A stretch of DNA of 64,000 nt from Alistipes montrealensis (GTDB taxonomy: Bacteria; Bacteroidota; Bacteroidia; Bacteroidales; Rikenellaceae), in NCBI RefSeq assembly GCF_018362775.1, contig NZ_JAGYXY010000001.1, positions 759,126-823,125 on the forward strand, written 5' to 3'. This document shows, piece by piece, positions 1 to 7,722 of the stretch; position 1 is the first letter of the stretch; each line of letters starts with the position of its first letter. The position numbers were made by a program, and so were the translations under genes. The notes beneath the pieces were generated by a model. That model was not told where the DNA came from. It saw only the letters and a list, made by a program, of their open reading frames with translations, and did no database searches.

Positions 1-383
1 AGCGCTTCAAGGCTTTCATCGCCCACTGCGGTATCTTCGATTTCGACTCGATGTACGGTGAAACCGAGGAATTGTTCTTCGTCAACAACGACTACGGAGG
101 CCCCTACTGGGACACGAAAAACGCCACGGCACAACGTTCCTATGCCAACTCGCCGCATAAGTTCGTCTCGAAGTGGGATACGCCGATCCTGATCTTCACC
201 GGCGAAAAGGACTTCCGCATCCCCTACACCCAGTCGCTCGAAGCCTTCACGGCCGCCCGCGTGCTGGGCATCCCGGCGCGGCTCGTAGCGTTTGAAAACG
301 AGGCGCACCAGGTCTTCAAACCCCAGAATGCGCTGGTCTGGAACCGAGAATTCTTCGGCTGGCTCGACAAGTACGTAAAATAG
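1..383 (+). CDS. S9-family serine peptidase / alpha-beta hydrolase, C-terminal fragment (5' end outside window)
   Basis: The reading frame is open from the first base (codons in phase with base 3), so this is the 3' end of a longer gene. The visible part is the end of an alpha/beta-hydrolase peptidase domain like that of prolyl-oligopeptidase/dipeptidyl-peptidase (S9) enzymes. FTGEKDFRIPY carries the expected catalytic Asp, and FENEAHQVFKPQN the expected catalytic His, close to the C-terminus. The nucleophile Ser would lie upstream of the window. Family members are periplasmic or secreted peptidases that release dipeptides or cleave oligopeptides. A strong terminator follows 20 bases after the stop, so this gene ends its transcription unit. 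The exact S9 subfamily cannot be set from the fragment. Confidence 0.85.
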   Translation, partial: RFKAFIAHCGIFDFDSMYGETEELFFVNNDYGGPYWDTKNATAQRSYANSPHKFVSKWDTPILIFTGEKDFRIPYTQSLEAFTAARVLGIPARLVAFENEAHQVFKPQNALVWNREFFGWLDKYVK

Positions 384-404
384 CAGCCGATCCGACCTGA
401 AAAA

Positions 405-434
405 GGCCGTCTGAGAATTCAGACGGCCCTTTTT
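405..434 (+). terminator. Rho-independent terminator after the S9 peptidase
   Basis: A perfect 10-bp stem GGCCGTCTGA / TCAGACGGCC closes on a GAAT loop and is followed by a run of T. Five A precede it, so it may also work on the other strand. It separates the peptidase from the lipoprotein cluster. Confidence 0.9.
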
Positions 435-497
435 CGCTATTTGCATACACAAATACGCTCTTTATTACAGCATTTCAGCCCTGTCGTTGTTTTTTAA

Positions 498-572
498 ATC
501 GGTCTGTTCGTTGAAAAGATCGGCCTGTTCGTTGAATTTATTTTCATCTGACCCATCACCTCCCTACATTTG
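498..572 (+). promoter_or_regulatory. Tandem 21-bp-period regulator site plus promoter of unit 1
   Basis: An 18-base sequence, ATCGGYCTGTTCGTTGAA, occurs at 498-515 and again at 519-536, exactly 21 bp apart with one mismatch. The GTTCGTTGAA cores start at 506 and 527. The -7 box TACATTTG (Bacteroidetes TAnnTTTG) is at 565-572, 38 bp after the start of the second core. The next start codon is at 601. The same arrangement precedes the unit at 3369. GTT-N-R-K half-sites spaced by two helical turns match the way LytTR-type regulators bind; the regulator itself is not in the window. A short inverted repeat, TATTTG-N6-CAAATA, lies upstream at 438-455. Confidence 0.65.
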
Positions 573-600
573 CTTTCGACGCAATTAACAGATTTTGACT

Positions 601-771
601 ATGAAGAAAGTAACCACCAACCGAGAGGGAGGGGGCCTGCGGTATGTCGCACCCCTGATTGAACAAATCGACGTACGGGTAGAAAAAGGATTTGCCGGAA
701 GCGGCGATCCCGAAAACGGAGGAGGGGGAGTAACGGAACTCTCGTCCTACGACGACTCCTACAACTATTAA
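601..771 (+). CDS. Small 56-residue peptide of unknown function, first gene of unit 1
   Basis: The frame from ATG 601 to TAA 769-771 encodes 56 residues: a basic start (MKKVTTNREGG), a central APLIEQIDVRVEKGFAGSG, then a Gly-rich acidic tail ending in SSYDDSYNY. It has no signal peptide or membrane segment. It sits 28 bases after a clear -7 box and 11 bases before the next gene, so it is very likely translated as the leader gene of that lipoprotein. I recall that short proteins with an I-E-V-x-V-E-x-GFA-x-S core are common near fimbrillin-type loci in Bacteroidales, but their role is unknown to me. It could be a secreted signal peptide precursor, a regulator or a chaperone. Confidence 0.6.
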   Translation: MKKVTTNREGGGLRYVAPLIEQIDVRVEKGFAGSGDPENGGGGVTELSSYDDSYNY

Positions 772-782
772 ACGGCGGAACC

Positions 783-3152
783 ATGAAAAAAATCTTCCGC
801 ACGTTGCCGGTTATCGCTGTCATGACAGCGGTGGCCGCCTGTTCCGACGGTATCGAGGAACAGAATCCCGACAGCCCCGAAACGGGCGACAAAATCCGCA
901 TCGAATTTACCGCCGAGAACCCGGATACCAGCAGCAGTTCGGCCCCCGCAGCCGAAACACGCACCAGCATCCACATCGGCGACGGAACGTTCGTCTCCCG
1001 CTGGGACGACGGGAATGAGATGACCCTGCTCTATGGAAATACACCCGCCAAGGCCACTTACAGCAGTGCAACCAAAAAATTCTCAACCGAAATCACACCC
1101 GGGTCGCAAAACTTCCATGCCTTCTCGCCCCACATCGAAAGTTCCTACTCGGGCAGTGACTTCAAGATTCCCTTCGGGAACCTACGCACGCAGGACGGCA
1201 ATAACTTCAACCACCGGTACGATCCGCTGGTCACCACGGCGACCCGGACCATCGACCCGGCGACCGAAGAACTGAATTTCACCCTCAAGCGACTGACCTC
1301 GATCCTGAAATTCGAAATCTCCGGAGGAAGCGACCAGGTAAAAGCGCTGCTGCTGACGGCCGATGAGAACCATCCCATCGCTTCGGCCCGGTTCAACAGC
1401 TCGACCGACGGCACAGGCAGTCTCGACACGAGCACCCAGGACGAAATTCCGGTAACGTCGAACGTGATTGCCATGACTTTCGACGAAGGTACGGCCCCGG
1501 CGCTGAACAACCTGCACGCCTATTTCAACCTGCCGGAAGGCCAATACGAAAGTCTGAAACTGGACATCATCACGGCAAATGACCAAATCGGGAGCATCGA
1601 CCTCTCCGGCCTGCCCGAATTCGCGGCCGGCGAGCTCTATCGCCTGAAACGAACCACTGTCCCGACTTTCACGGAGATCGAAAAGCCCTCCTTCGACTGG
1701 CCCGGACAGGATATGGACATACCGCACGAAATCCTCGACGAAAACGGCGACATGGAACTCGATTACCCCGCGGTAATCACGATCAACGCCCCGGCGGGTA
1801 TTGCGGAGTTGTACGTGGACGTAGTTTCCCCGGCCCTGAATGCCATGGAAATCGGACGCCTCGACCTGTTCAACGAAACCCAACTGCCCATCGGCATCAA
1901 TTATTCCAACCTGGGGCTGCATTGCACGACCCAGATCCAGTACAAAAAATCCACGCTGTTCGACATTACCCGGCTCGTTCCCATGATTCCCATGCTGAAG
2001 GACGGACTGGGCGACCTGATCTACGGCGATCACGCCTTCAACGTCACGGTCGTCGACCTGGCAGGCAATACGGAGACCCAATCCCTGGTTTTCAGGTGCA
2101 ACAAGGTGGAGTGTTCGGCAAGCGACCTGTGGGCCAATACGGCGACGCTGTCGATCCATGCCATCGATCCGGAGGCACAGTCGGTCTCGCTGAATTACAA
2201 GGTAAAAGGCACATCCGACTGGCATGAATTGACCGCTACGGCCGTCGACGCCGCCAACGGAAAATGGGAAGCCGCTATCACGGCGGACAACGTCTGGAGC
2301 CAGGGCACGAACGACAGCGGACACACGATATACATTCCGAATTCCAACGCCGGAGTCTTCGCACAAAAGACCTACGAATACGAACTTTTCGTCGACGGCG
2401 CTTTGGAAGAAACGGGAACGTTCAAACCGGAACAATCCGACGGAGACGTGATCGAGGGTTTCACATCGGGCAGTACCTGTTTCACGAAAGACAGTTCGAA
2501 AGCTACCTTCTGGGGCAGCGGTAACAATACCTTCGCCGCAACTCTCTGTACTTTTTCCTCTCCGTATGCCTACATGCAGGGACGGAAGAATTCGCTGATC
2601 GGAATTCTGGCCCCGGGCAACCTATTTACGGGCAGGTTCCAATTCGCATTGCTTCAACAGACCGGCACGGTCGAATTCGGGCAGAAATACACCTACACCT
2701 CCCGTCCGACAGGACTGAAACTGACCTACAAAGCGGCATTCGATGTTACGGGAAGCGGATTCTACAAAAAGTGGGAGGATTCCTACCATTCCTCGATTAC
2801 CTCGGGGCAGGACCAGGCAAGCATTATCGTATGTATTATCAACTGGAGTGCCCGGCACAATGTAGCCTCCGGGAACAAAGCGGCCCCGACGGGCGTATGG
2901 AATCCCGAATCCCTGTATGGATTGAGCGAAGCGGAAAAAAGCGGTCTGATCGCCTACGGTGTGGCCTACCCCGACGCGAATGCCAACTCCGACACGCTGC
3001 TGAACATTCCGCTCAATTACTACGACAAGGACGCTGCCGCTCCGGACGGAAACTACACTATCATCATCTCTTGTGCAACCAGCCGCTATGGCGATTACCT
3101 GAACGGCACAGAGAATGATTTATATGTCAAGGATATCGAGTGGATATACTAA
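783..3152 (+). CDS. Fimbrillin-like lipoprotein with C-terminal PCMD domain
   Basis: This 789-residue lipoprotein has a lipobox ending at VAAC followed by SDGIEEQ, an acidic stretch typical of surface export in Bacteroidetes. Residues 40-290 resemble fimbrillin/Mfa-type heads: an ETRTSI start, a WDDGNEMTLLY strand and the AFSPH turn. Residues 310-450 match a module that also occurs in the gene at 5936. The last 240 residues match the C-terminus of the protein at 7723 (GSGNN, GNLF.G.F.F, VEFGQKYTYTSRP, YGDYL...EWIY). They look like PCMD, the putative carbohydrate metabolism domain. The protein is therefore a mosaic of modules found separately in the next unit. It is probably displayed on the cell surface and is not a known enzyme. 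Confidence 0.7.
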   Translation: MKKIFRTLPVIAVMTAVAACSDGIEEQNPDSPETGDKIRIEFTAENPDTSSSSAPAAETRTSIHIGDGTFVSRWDDGNEMTLLYGNTPAKATYSSATKKFSTEITPGSQNFHAFSPHIESSYSGSDFKIPFGNLRTQDGNNFNHRYDPLVTTATRTIDPATEELNFTLKRLTSILKFEISGGSDQVKALLLTADENHPIASARFNSSTDGTGSLDTSTQDEIPVTSNVIAMTFDEGTAPALNNLHAYFNLPEGQYESLKLDIITANDQIGSIDLSGLPEFAAGELYRLKRTTVPTFTEIEKPSFDWPGQDMDIPHEILDENGDMELDYPAVITINAPAGIAELYVDVVSPALNAMEIGRLDLFNETQLPIGINYSNLGLHCTTQIQYKKSTLFDITRLVPMIPMLKDGLGDLIYGDHAFNVTVVDLAGNTETQSLVFRCNKVECSASDLWANTATLSIHAIDPEAQSVSLNYKVKGTSDWHELTATAVDAANGKWEAAITADNVWSQGTNDSGHTIYIPNSNAGVFAQKTYEYELFVDGALEETGTFKPEQSDGDVIEGFTSGSTCFTKDSSKATFWGSGNNTFAATLCTFSSPYAYMQGRKNSLIGILAPGNLFTGRFQFALLQQTGTVEFGQKYTYTSRPTGLKLTYKAAFDVTGSGFYKKWEDSYHSSITSGQDQASIIVCIINWSARHNVASGNKAAPTGVWNPESLYGLSEAEKSGLIAYGVAYPDANANSDTLLNIPLNYYDKDAAAPDGNYTIIISCATSRYGDYLNGTENDLYVKDIEWIY

Positions 3153-3193
3153 CAGCCCGATAACCGCCCGGAGCAAAGCTCCGGACAATCCTG

Positions 3194-3224
3194 CAAACCT
3201 CCCTGTCTCCGGCAGGGAGGTTTG
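3194..3224 (+). terminator. Terminator-like hairpin ending unit 1
   Basis: A 12-bp stem CAAACCTCCCTG / CAGGGAGGTTTG with a 7-base loop is followed by TCGTTT, a weak T tract. It lies 42 bases after the stop of the fimbrillin/PCMD gene and before the second promoter. Confidence 0.7.
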
Positions 3225-3271
3225 TCGTTTCCACACGCCGAAACAGGGTGTACGAGAAGATAAAAAGCAAC

Positions 3272-3340
3272 CTGTTCATGATGAAAATCATGGCGTTCGT
3301 TGAATTTATTTCCGGGAAACGGAATGCGTGCCTATTTTTG
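3272..3340 (+). promoter_or_regulatory. Tandem 21-bp-period regulator site plus promoter of unit 2
   Basis: Half-sites GTTCAT (3274) and GTTCGT (3295) are 21 bp apart. The second extends to GTTCGTTGAATTTATTTCC, identical at 18 of 19 positions to the sequence at 527-545. The -7 box TATTTTTG is at 3333-3340, exactly 38 bp after the start of the second core, as at the first site. Identical spacing at two promoters 2.7 kb apart argues for a functional operator or activator site. The start codon of the first gene is at 3369. Confidence 0.65.
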
Positions 3341-3368
3341 CACACATTCAGATAAAAGACTCTACTCT

Positions 3369-5108
3369 ATGCGAATAAATTTCCGGACAATTCTGCTCGC
3401 GCTGCCTCTGGCCTTCGCGTCATGCTCCGATTTTTCGGATGCAGACCCCCGGCCCGCGACCGGAACCATCAGCGTATCGGTAGGCTCCGGCCCGAAGATC
3501 GACATCGAATCCGAAGACAAAACCCGCACCGAACTCGGCGAAGACGGCGTATCGGTCAAATGGTCGTCGGACGACCAGATCGCCCTCTGGGCTGTCAACT
3601 CCCGGTCAGAGACTACACTCGACAAGCAGGTTTTCAAACTCTACCACTATAACGCCGCCTACAACACGGCCAGGTTCACAGGCAACATCGCACCGATGCC
3701 CGAGGACACTTATACGTATTATGCCGTATCGCCCGCTCCGGCCGAAAGTAACGGCACGGAGGCTACCTACCTGATCCCCGCCGTACAGAACGGTGCGTTC
3801 AACGGCGACTGGGATGTGATGGTCGCCGAACCTGTCACAGCCCCGGCCCTGGAAAAGGACGACACCGGCAATACGGTGCAATTCCAGTTCCGCCACAAGG
3901 TCCACGTGCTGAAAATCCGCATTCCGAAGAACGACCTCGGCGAAAAAGTCTCGGAAATCACCCTGGCCTTCCCGCAGCCCGTCACTGGACGCATGACCGT
4001 AGACGCGGCCAAACCCGATGCCGCACCGACCCTTACCAGCGGCAGCAGCACGCTGACGCTGCGTTTCGACGAGCCCAAGGATGCGGGCGACGTGGTCTTC
4101 GCCGTCATCGCGCCGACCGAACTCTCCGCCGATCAAGCAGTAACCGTCACCGCCATCTGCGAGGTCGGGGAATCCGAACCGCGCGACATCGCGGGCAAGA
4201 ACTTCGCTGCGGGCCACACCACCCCGATCGCCTACAACATTCCCGCCATCGGCCTCCTTTATACGCGCCTCACGTTCTCGCTGCCTGCGGACAAAGGCAC
4301 GGCGACGCTGGGCGAAGAAGTTAAAAAAATCACCCTCACGGCTCCCGAAGGTTCGCTGTTCGACAACGGTTCGAATGTCCGCGAATTTACGCCGGACGCC
4401 GACGGCAGTTACACGATGGTCCTCAAACCGTCGTGGACCGACAACCTTTCGGATAAAACCGTTACGGTGCAGTACGAATCTGAAAGCGCTGTCGTATCGG
4501 GAACATTACAGATCGGCACGATCAAACCCGAGGAGGCCAACGAGACACCCGCTTTCGCCGTACCCTATCTGCTGGCGGAGAATTTCAGCAAGGCAGCCTC
4601 GTTTACGGGCGGCAGTTCCACATCCGGTTCGGCGGCGGGCGACGACTTATCCAATCAAGGCCTTCCCGAATGGGTCGGAGGCCAGCGGCTGAAAATAGAG
4701 GCCGGGAAATCCGCAAACCTCAGAATGTACAATAACATCGGCGGTCCCTACCACTCACGCATCGACACACCTCCCTTTGCCTCCATCAAAGAGGGCAAGA
4801 CGCCCCGGATCAAGGTAACTTTCAACTGCGACTGGAAGAAAAACAAAAGCAAGGAGATGAAAATAACCGTAGGCCTTTCGACCGAAACGAATCTCAACTC
4901 CCCGATAAACAACAGTACAAGCATCACACTGACAGACAACAGATCGGCGTCGGCCGACAACATTCCGACTTCACACGAAACGACGATCTCCTCGTTCGGC
5001 AGAACAAGCCGTATCGCCTGGAAAACAAACGGGTCGAATACTGCGCTCGGATTCGCTTACGAAGATGTCTACCTCGACAATATCAAAGTATCCATCGTCA
5101 ACGAATAA
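3369..5108 (+). CDS. Fimbrillin-family surface lipoprotein
   Basis: The protein has 579 residues from the ATG at 3369. A TTG-started frame exists upstream from 3300, but it would place the promoter inside the gene and would bury the signal peptide. The start MRINFRTILLALPLAFASC is a lipoprotein signal with acidic SDFSDAD after the Cys. Residues 35-300 have the fimbrillin pattern: TRTEL, WSSDDQIALWAV, YYAVSPAP, FRHKVHVLKIRI. A second beta-rich region from about 390 has no clear family to me. It is the first gene of a seven-gene unit and is likely a surface structural or adhesive subunit. The next gene starts 5 bases after its stop. Confidence 0.7.
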   Translation: MRINFRTILLALPLAFASCSDFSDADPRPATGTISVSVGSGPKIDIESEDKTRTELGEDGVSVKWSSDDQIALWAVNSRSETTLDKQVFKLYHYNAAYNTARFTGNIAPMPEDTYTYYAVSPAPAESNGTEATYLIPAVQNGAFNGDWDVMVAEPVTAPALEKDDTGNTVQFQFRHKVHVLKIRIPKNDLGEKVSEITLAFPQPVTGRMTVDAAKPDAAPTLTSGSSTLTLRFDEPKDAGDVVFAVIAPTELSADQAVTVTAICEVGESEPRDIAGKNFAAGHTTPIAYNIPAIGLLYTRLTFSLPADKGTATLGEEVKKITLTAPEGSLFDNGSNVREFTPDADGSYTMVLKPSWTDNLSDKTVTVQYESESAVVSGTLQIGTIKPEEANETPAFAVPYLLAENFSKAASFTGGSSTSGSAAGDDLSNQGLPEWVGGQRLKIEAGKSANLRMYNNIGGPYHSRIDTPPFASIKEGKTPRIKVTFNCDWKKNKSKEMKITVGLSTETNLNSPINNSTSITLTDNRSASADNIPTSHETTISSFGRTSRIAWKTNGSNTALGFAYEDVYLDNIKVSIVNE

Positions 5109-5113
5109 CCGCC

Positions 5114-5914
5114 ATGAAAAAACTGCTTTATATCCTTGCATCGGCGGCCATCGCAGCCGGAGGATGCTCCCAAGAGAAAGACACGACGCCCCGGGGCGAC
5201 GGCGGTACGATCCGCATCGCCTGCGAGGCCGACCTCACGATCGATTCGTCGACGGCCTCTGCCCAGGGGATGACCCGTGCGGCGGCAACACCCGCCGGAG
5301 AGGACTTTGCCCTGCGCATCACGGGGGCCGATTTCGACCGCTCGTGGGCAACAGTTGCGGCCTACAACGCCGAAGAGACGGCCTACACGTTCGTCGAAGG
5401 CAGCTACACGGTTTCGATCACCTACGGCGATCCCGAAGCCGAAGGTCTGGACAAGGCCTATTACGCAGGTTCGGTCGACGTTGTAGTCCAGCCCCGCCGC
5501 GTCTGCGACGCAAAGATCACGGCGAAGGTCTGCAATTCACAGGCTTTGGTGCGCGCCACCGAGGCTTTCAAAAAGTACTACAACAACGCCGAGTTCACCC
5601 TGACGACCGGATCGGGCGGCGAATTCACATTCCGCCCCTGCGACGGGGAAGAGGAGGAGTCCGTCTGGGTGAAGGCCGGGACGACGCTCACCGTGAAAGG
5701 TACGGCCCGGGGCCAGAGCCAGGACGGCACGTCGGACGGTCCGCTCTACACCTTCACGCCCGAACCGCTCGAAGCGACCCGCCCAGCCACGCGCCACATC
5801 TTCACCCTCGACGCCAAGAAAGCCGGCAGTGCGACGCTGACCATCACCCTGGGCGAAGGATACACCGAAACGCAGGAGCTCGACCTCGAACTGAACGAGG
5901 GGGCCATCGAATAA
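5114..5914 (+). CDS. DUF4493-type lipoprotein (short)
   Basis: A 266-residue lipoprotein: the signal MKKLLYILASAAIAAGGC is followed by SQEKD. The remainder resembles DUF4493. It has the GTIRIACEADLTID opening strand, a TRAAATP segment, FALRITG, then an EGSYTVSITYGDPEAEGLDKAYYAG block and an ITAKVCNSQ strand. This EGSYTV...G..FTV block recurs in the next two genes, so the three are tandem paralogues of different length. DUF4493 has no known enzymatic function. The gene is 5 bases after its upstream neighbour and 21 before the next, so it is co-transcribed. Confidence 0.7.
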   Translation: MKKLLYILASAAIAAGGCSQEKDTTPRGDGGTIRIACEADLTIDSSTASAQGMTRAAATPAGEDFALRITGADFDRSWATVAAYNAEETAYTFVEGSYTVSITYGDPEAEGLDKAYYAGSVDVVVQPRRVCDAKITAKVCNSQALVRATEAFKKYYNNAEFTLTTGSGGEFTFRPCDGEEEESVWVKAGTTLTVKGTARGQSQDGTSDGPLYTFTPEPLEATRPATRHIFTLDAKKAGSATLTITLGEGYTETQELDLELNEGAIE

Positions 5915-5935
5915 CGCAAATAAAAATACCGAGAT

Positions 5936-7699
5936 ATGAAAACTTTTTCCAAGATTCTGACCGCATTCGCAGCGACGGCGCTGCTCGCGACAGGCTGTGT
6001 GAACGAAGATCCCGCCTACAAGAAAAACGACCCGGGAACGACACCCCCGGACCCGAACGCAAAAGGCTACCTGGCACTGGCCGACATGAGTATGCGCGTG
6101 GTGATCGACTCAGATACCGAGACCAAGCCCGGCGACACGTCGGACGAAACGGCGAAGCCTCAGACACGTGCGGACGAAGTGCAGCCCGATGTCGACGCCT
6201 ATATCGTCGAGATCCTCGACGCATCCAAGAAGTCGGTGCTTAAGGAGAAATACGGCGACCTGATGGCCTCGATCAACGAGACGGGCCGCCTGGAACTGGC
6301 CGTGGGCAGCTACACGATGGAGGTCCGTTCGGAAGAGGCCGCCTCGATGCAGGCCGCCGCCTGGGAGCACCCCGTTTATTTCGGTTCGCAGGAATTTGCG
6401 ATCGAAAAGAACAAAACCACCCCCATCGACGAGATCGTCTGCACGCTGAACAACATCAAGGTAACGCTGATGTGCTCGAAAGACCTCGCCGACAAACTCA
6501 CCGACGCCACCAAGTCGACCGTCACGCTGGGCGAGACGGCGATGACCTTCGAAAAGTCCGAGACCCGCGCGGCCTATTTCCTGCCGCAGGCCGAGAGCAA
6601 CACGCTCAAACTGCACCTCGAAGGCGCTTTCGCCGATGATCCCGACACCCCCGTGCGCATCAACAAAACGATCTCCGATGTCAAAGCCGGGCAATGGCGC
6701 AAACTTTCGATCGTGATCACCTACTCGGACAAGGGCGACATCAAGCTGGATATCACGGTCGACGGCTTCGTAGCGGACGACGAAATCCCGGTCGGCGACC
6801 CCGACAACGACGAAGAACCCGCCTTCCCCATCGCCCCGACCCTCGAATGCCCCGGATACGACCTCACGAAACCCTTCCGGCTCATGGCTTCGATGTTCGA
6901 CGCCGAAGGCAACTATACCCAGCCGTTCGTGTTCGACCTCACCTCGTCCAACGGCATCGAATCGTTCGTGCTGACAATCTCCTCGGACAATGCCCAGTTG
7001 ACCGGGATGGTAGCCTCCATCGGAGGCCCCGCATTCGACCTCTGCGCGATCGGCTCGTCGGATCCCGCCTACACGCTTCTATCGGGCCTCGGTTTCCCGC
7101 TGGGCGACGACCTGAAAGGCGCAAAGGCGAAGAGTTTCGACATCGCAGGCGCCATGAAACAACTCTACCCCGGTTTCGAGGGTACGCATACCTTTGCCTT
7201 CGCGATGACCGACGCCAAGGGCCTTACCTCCTCGGCATCGCTGACACTTATCGTCGATCCGGAGCATGAAAACAACGCCCCGACAGTCGTTTGGGAGGGA
7301 TATGACATCGATAAGCGATACACGATAAGCGAGGATACCCCCATCGACATCAACATCGCAGCCGAAGCCGGCATCAAATCGCTCGTAGTCAAGATCGTCT
7401 CCGAGAAACTGACGCCCGAAGAGCTGCTCAGCGTTGGTATCCCCGCCGAATTCGACCTATGCGACGTTCCCGGCGCAGGCCATAATTCGCCCGAAGAGGT
7501 CGCCAACGCTCTCAAGCAGTTCGGATTCCCCGTCAACGAAGAGGTAAAGGACAAGACCGTGCTTCCCACGATCTCCATCACACCGTTCGTATCGCTGCTG
7601 TTCATGGTTGCCAACGAGTGTAACAACGACTTTGTACTTACGATTACGGACAATGCAGGGCAGACGACGGAAAAGACCCTGATGCTTTACGTTCCCTAG
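5936..7699 (+). CDS. DUF4493-type lipoprotein with two tandem beta modules
   Basis: A 587-residue lipoprotein (LLATGC, then VNEDPAYKKNDPG). Residues 40-290 form the DUF4493-like part, with the block LAVGSYTMEVRSEE. Residues 300-445 and 446-587 are two diverged copies of one beta module: PTLECPGYDL...IESFVLTIS...AFDLC and PTVVWEGYDI...IKSLVVKIV...EFDLC. Each ends in a strand of the form FVLTITDNAG or FAFAMTDAKG. The same module occurs once in the fimbrillin/PCMD protein at 783. It is probably surface-exposed, with no catalytic motif, and is in operon with both neighbours. Confidence 0.68.
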   Translation: MKTFSKILTAFAATALLATGCVNEDPAYKKNDPGTTPPDPNAKGYLALADMSMRVVIDSDTETKPGDTSDETAKPQTRADEVQPDVDAYIVEILDASKKSVLKEKYGDLMASINETGRLELAVGSYTMEVRSEEAASMQAAAWEHPVYFGSQEFAIEKNKTTPIDEIVCTLNNIKVTLMCSKDLADKLTDATKSTVTLGETAMTFEKSETRAAYFLPQAESNTLKLHLEGAFADDPDTPVRINKTISDVKAGQWRKLSIVITYSDKGDIKLDITVDGFVADDEIPVGDPDNDEEPAFPIAPTLECPGYDLTKPFRLMASMFDAEGNYTQPFVFDLTSSNGIESFVLTISSDNAQLTGMVASIGGPAFDLCAIGSSDPAYTLLSGLGFPLGDDLKGAKAKSFDIAGAMKQLYPGFEGTHTFAFAMTDAKGLTSSASLTLIVDPEHENNAPTVVWEGYDIDKRYTISEDTPIDINIAAEAGIKSLVVKIVSEKLTPEELLSVGIPAEFDLCDVPGAGHNSPEEVANALKQFGFPVNEEVKDKTVLPTISITPFVSLLFMVANECNNDFVLTITDNAGQTTEKTLMLYVP

Positions 7700-7722
7700 C
7701 CCTAAAATAAGGTTGACGAATC

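Noticed and set aside
3300-3368. Upstream TTG start for the fimbrillin gene of unit 2
   Set aside because: It would begin inside the conserved regulator site and upstream of the -7 box, and would put 23 residues before an otherwise clean lipoprotein signal.
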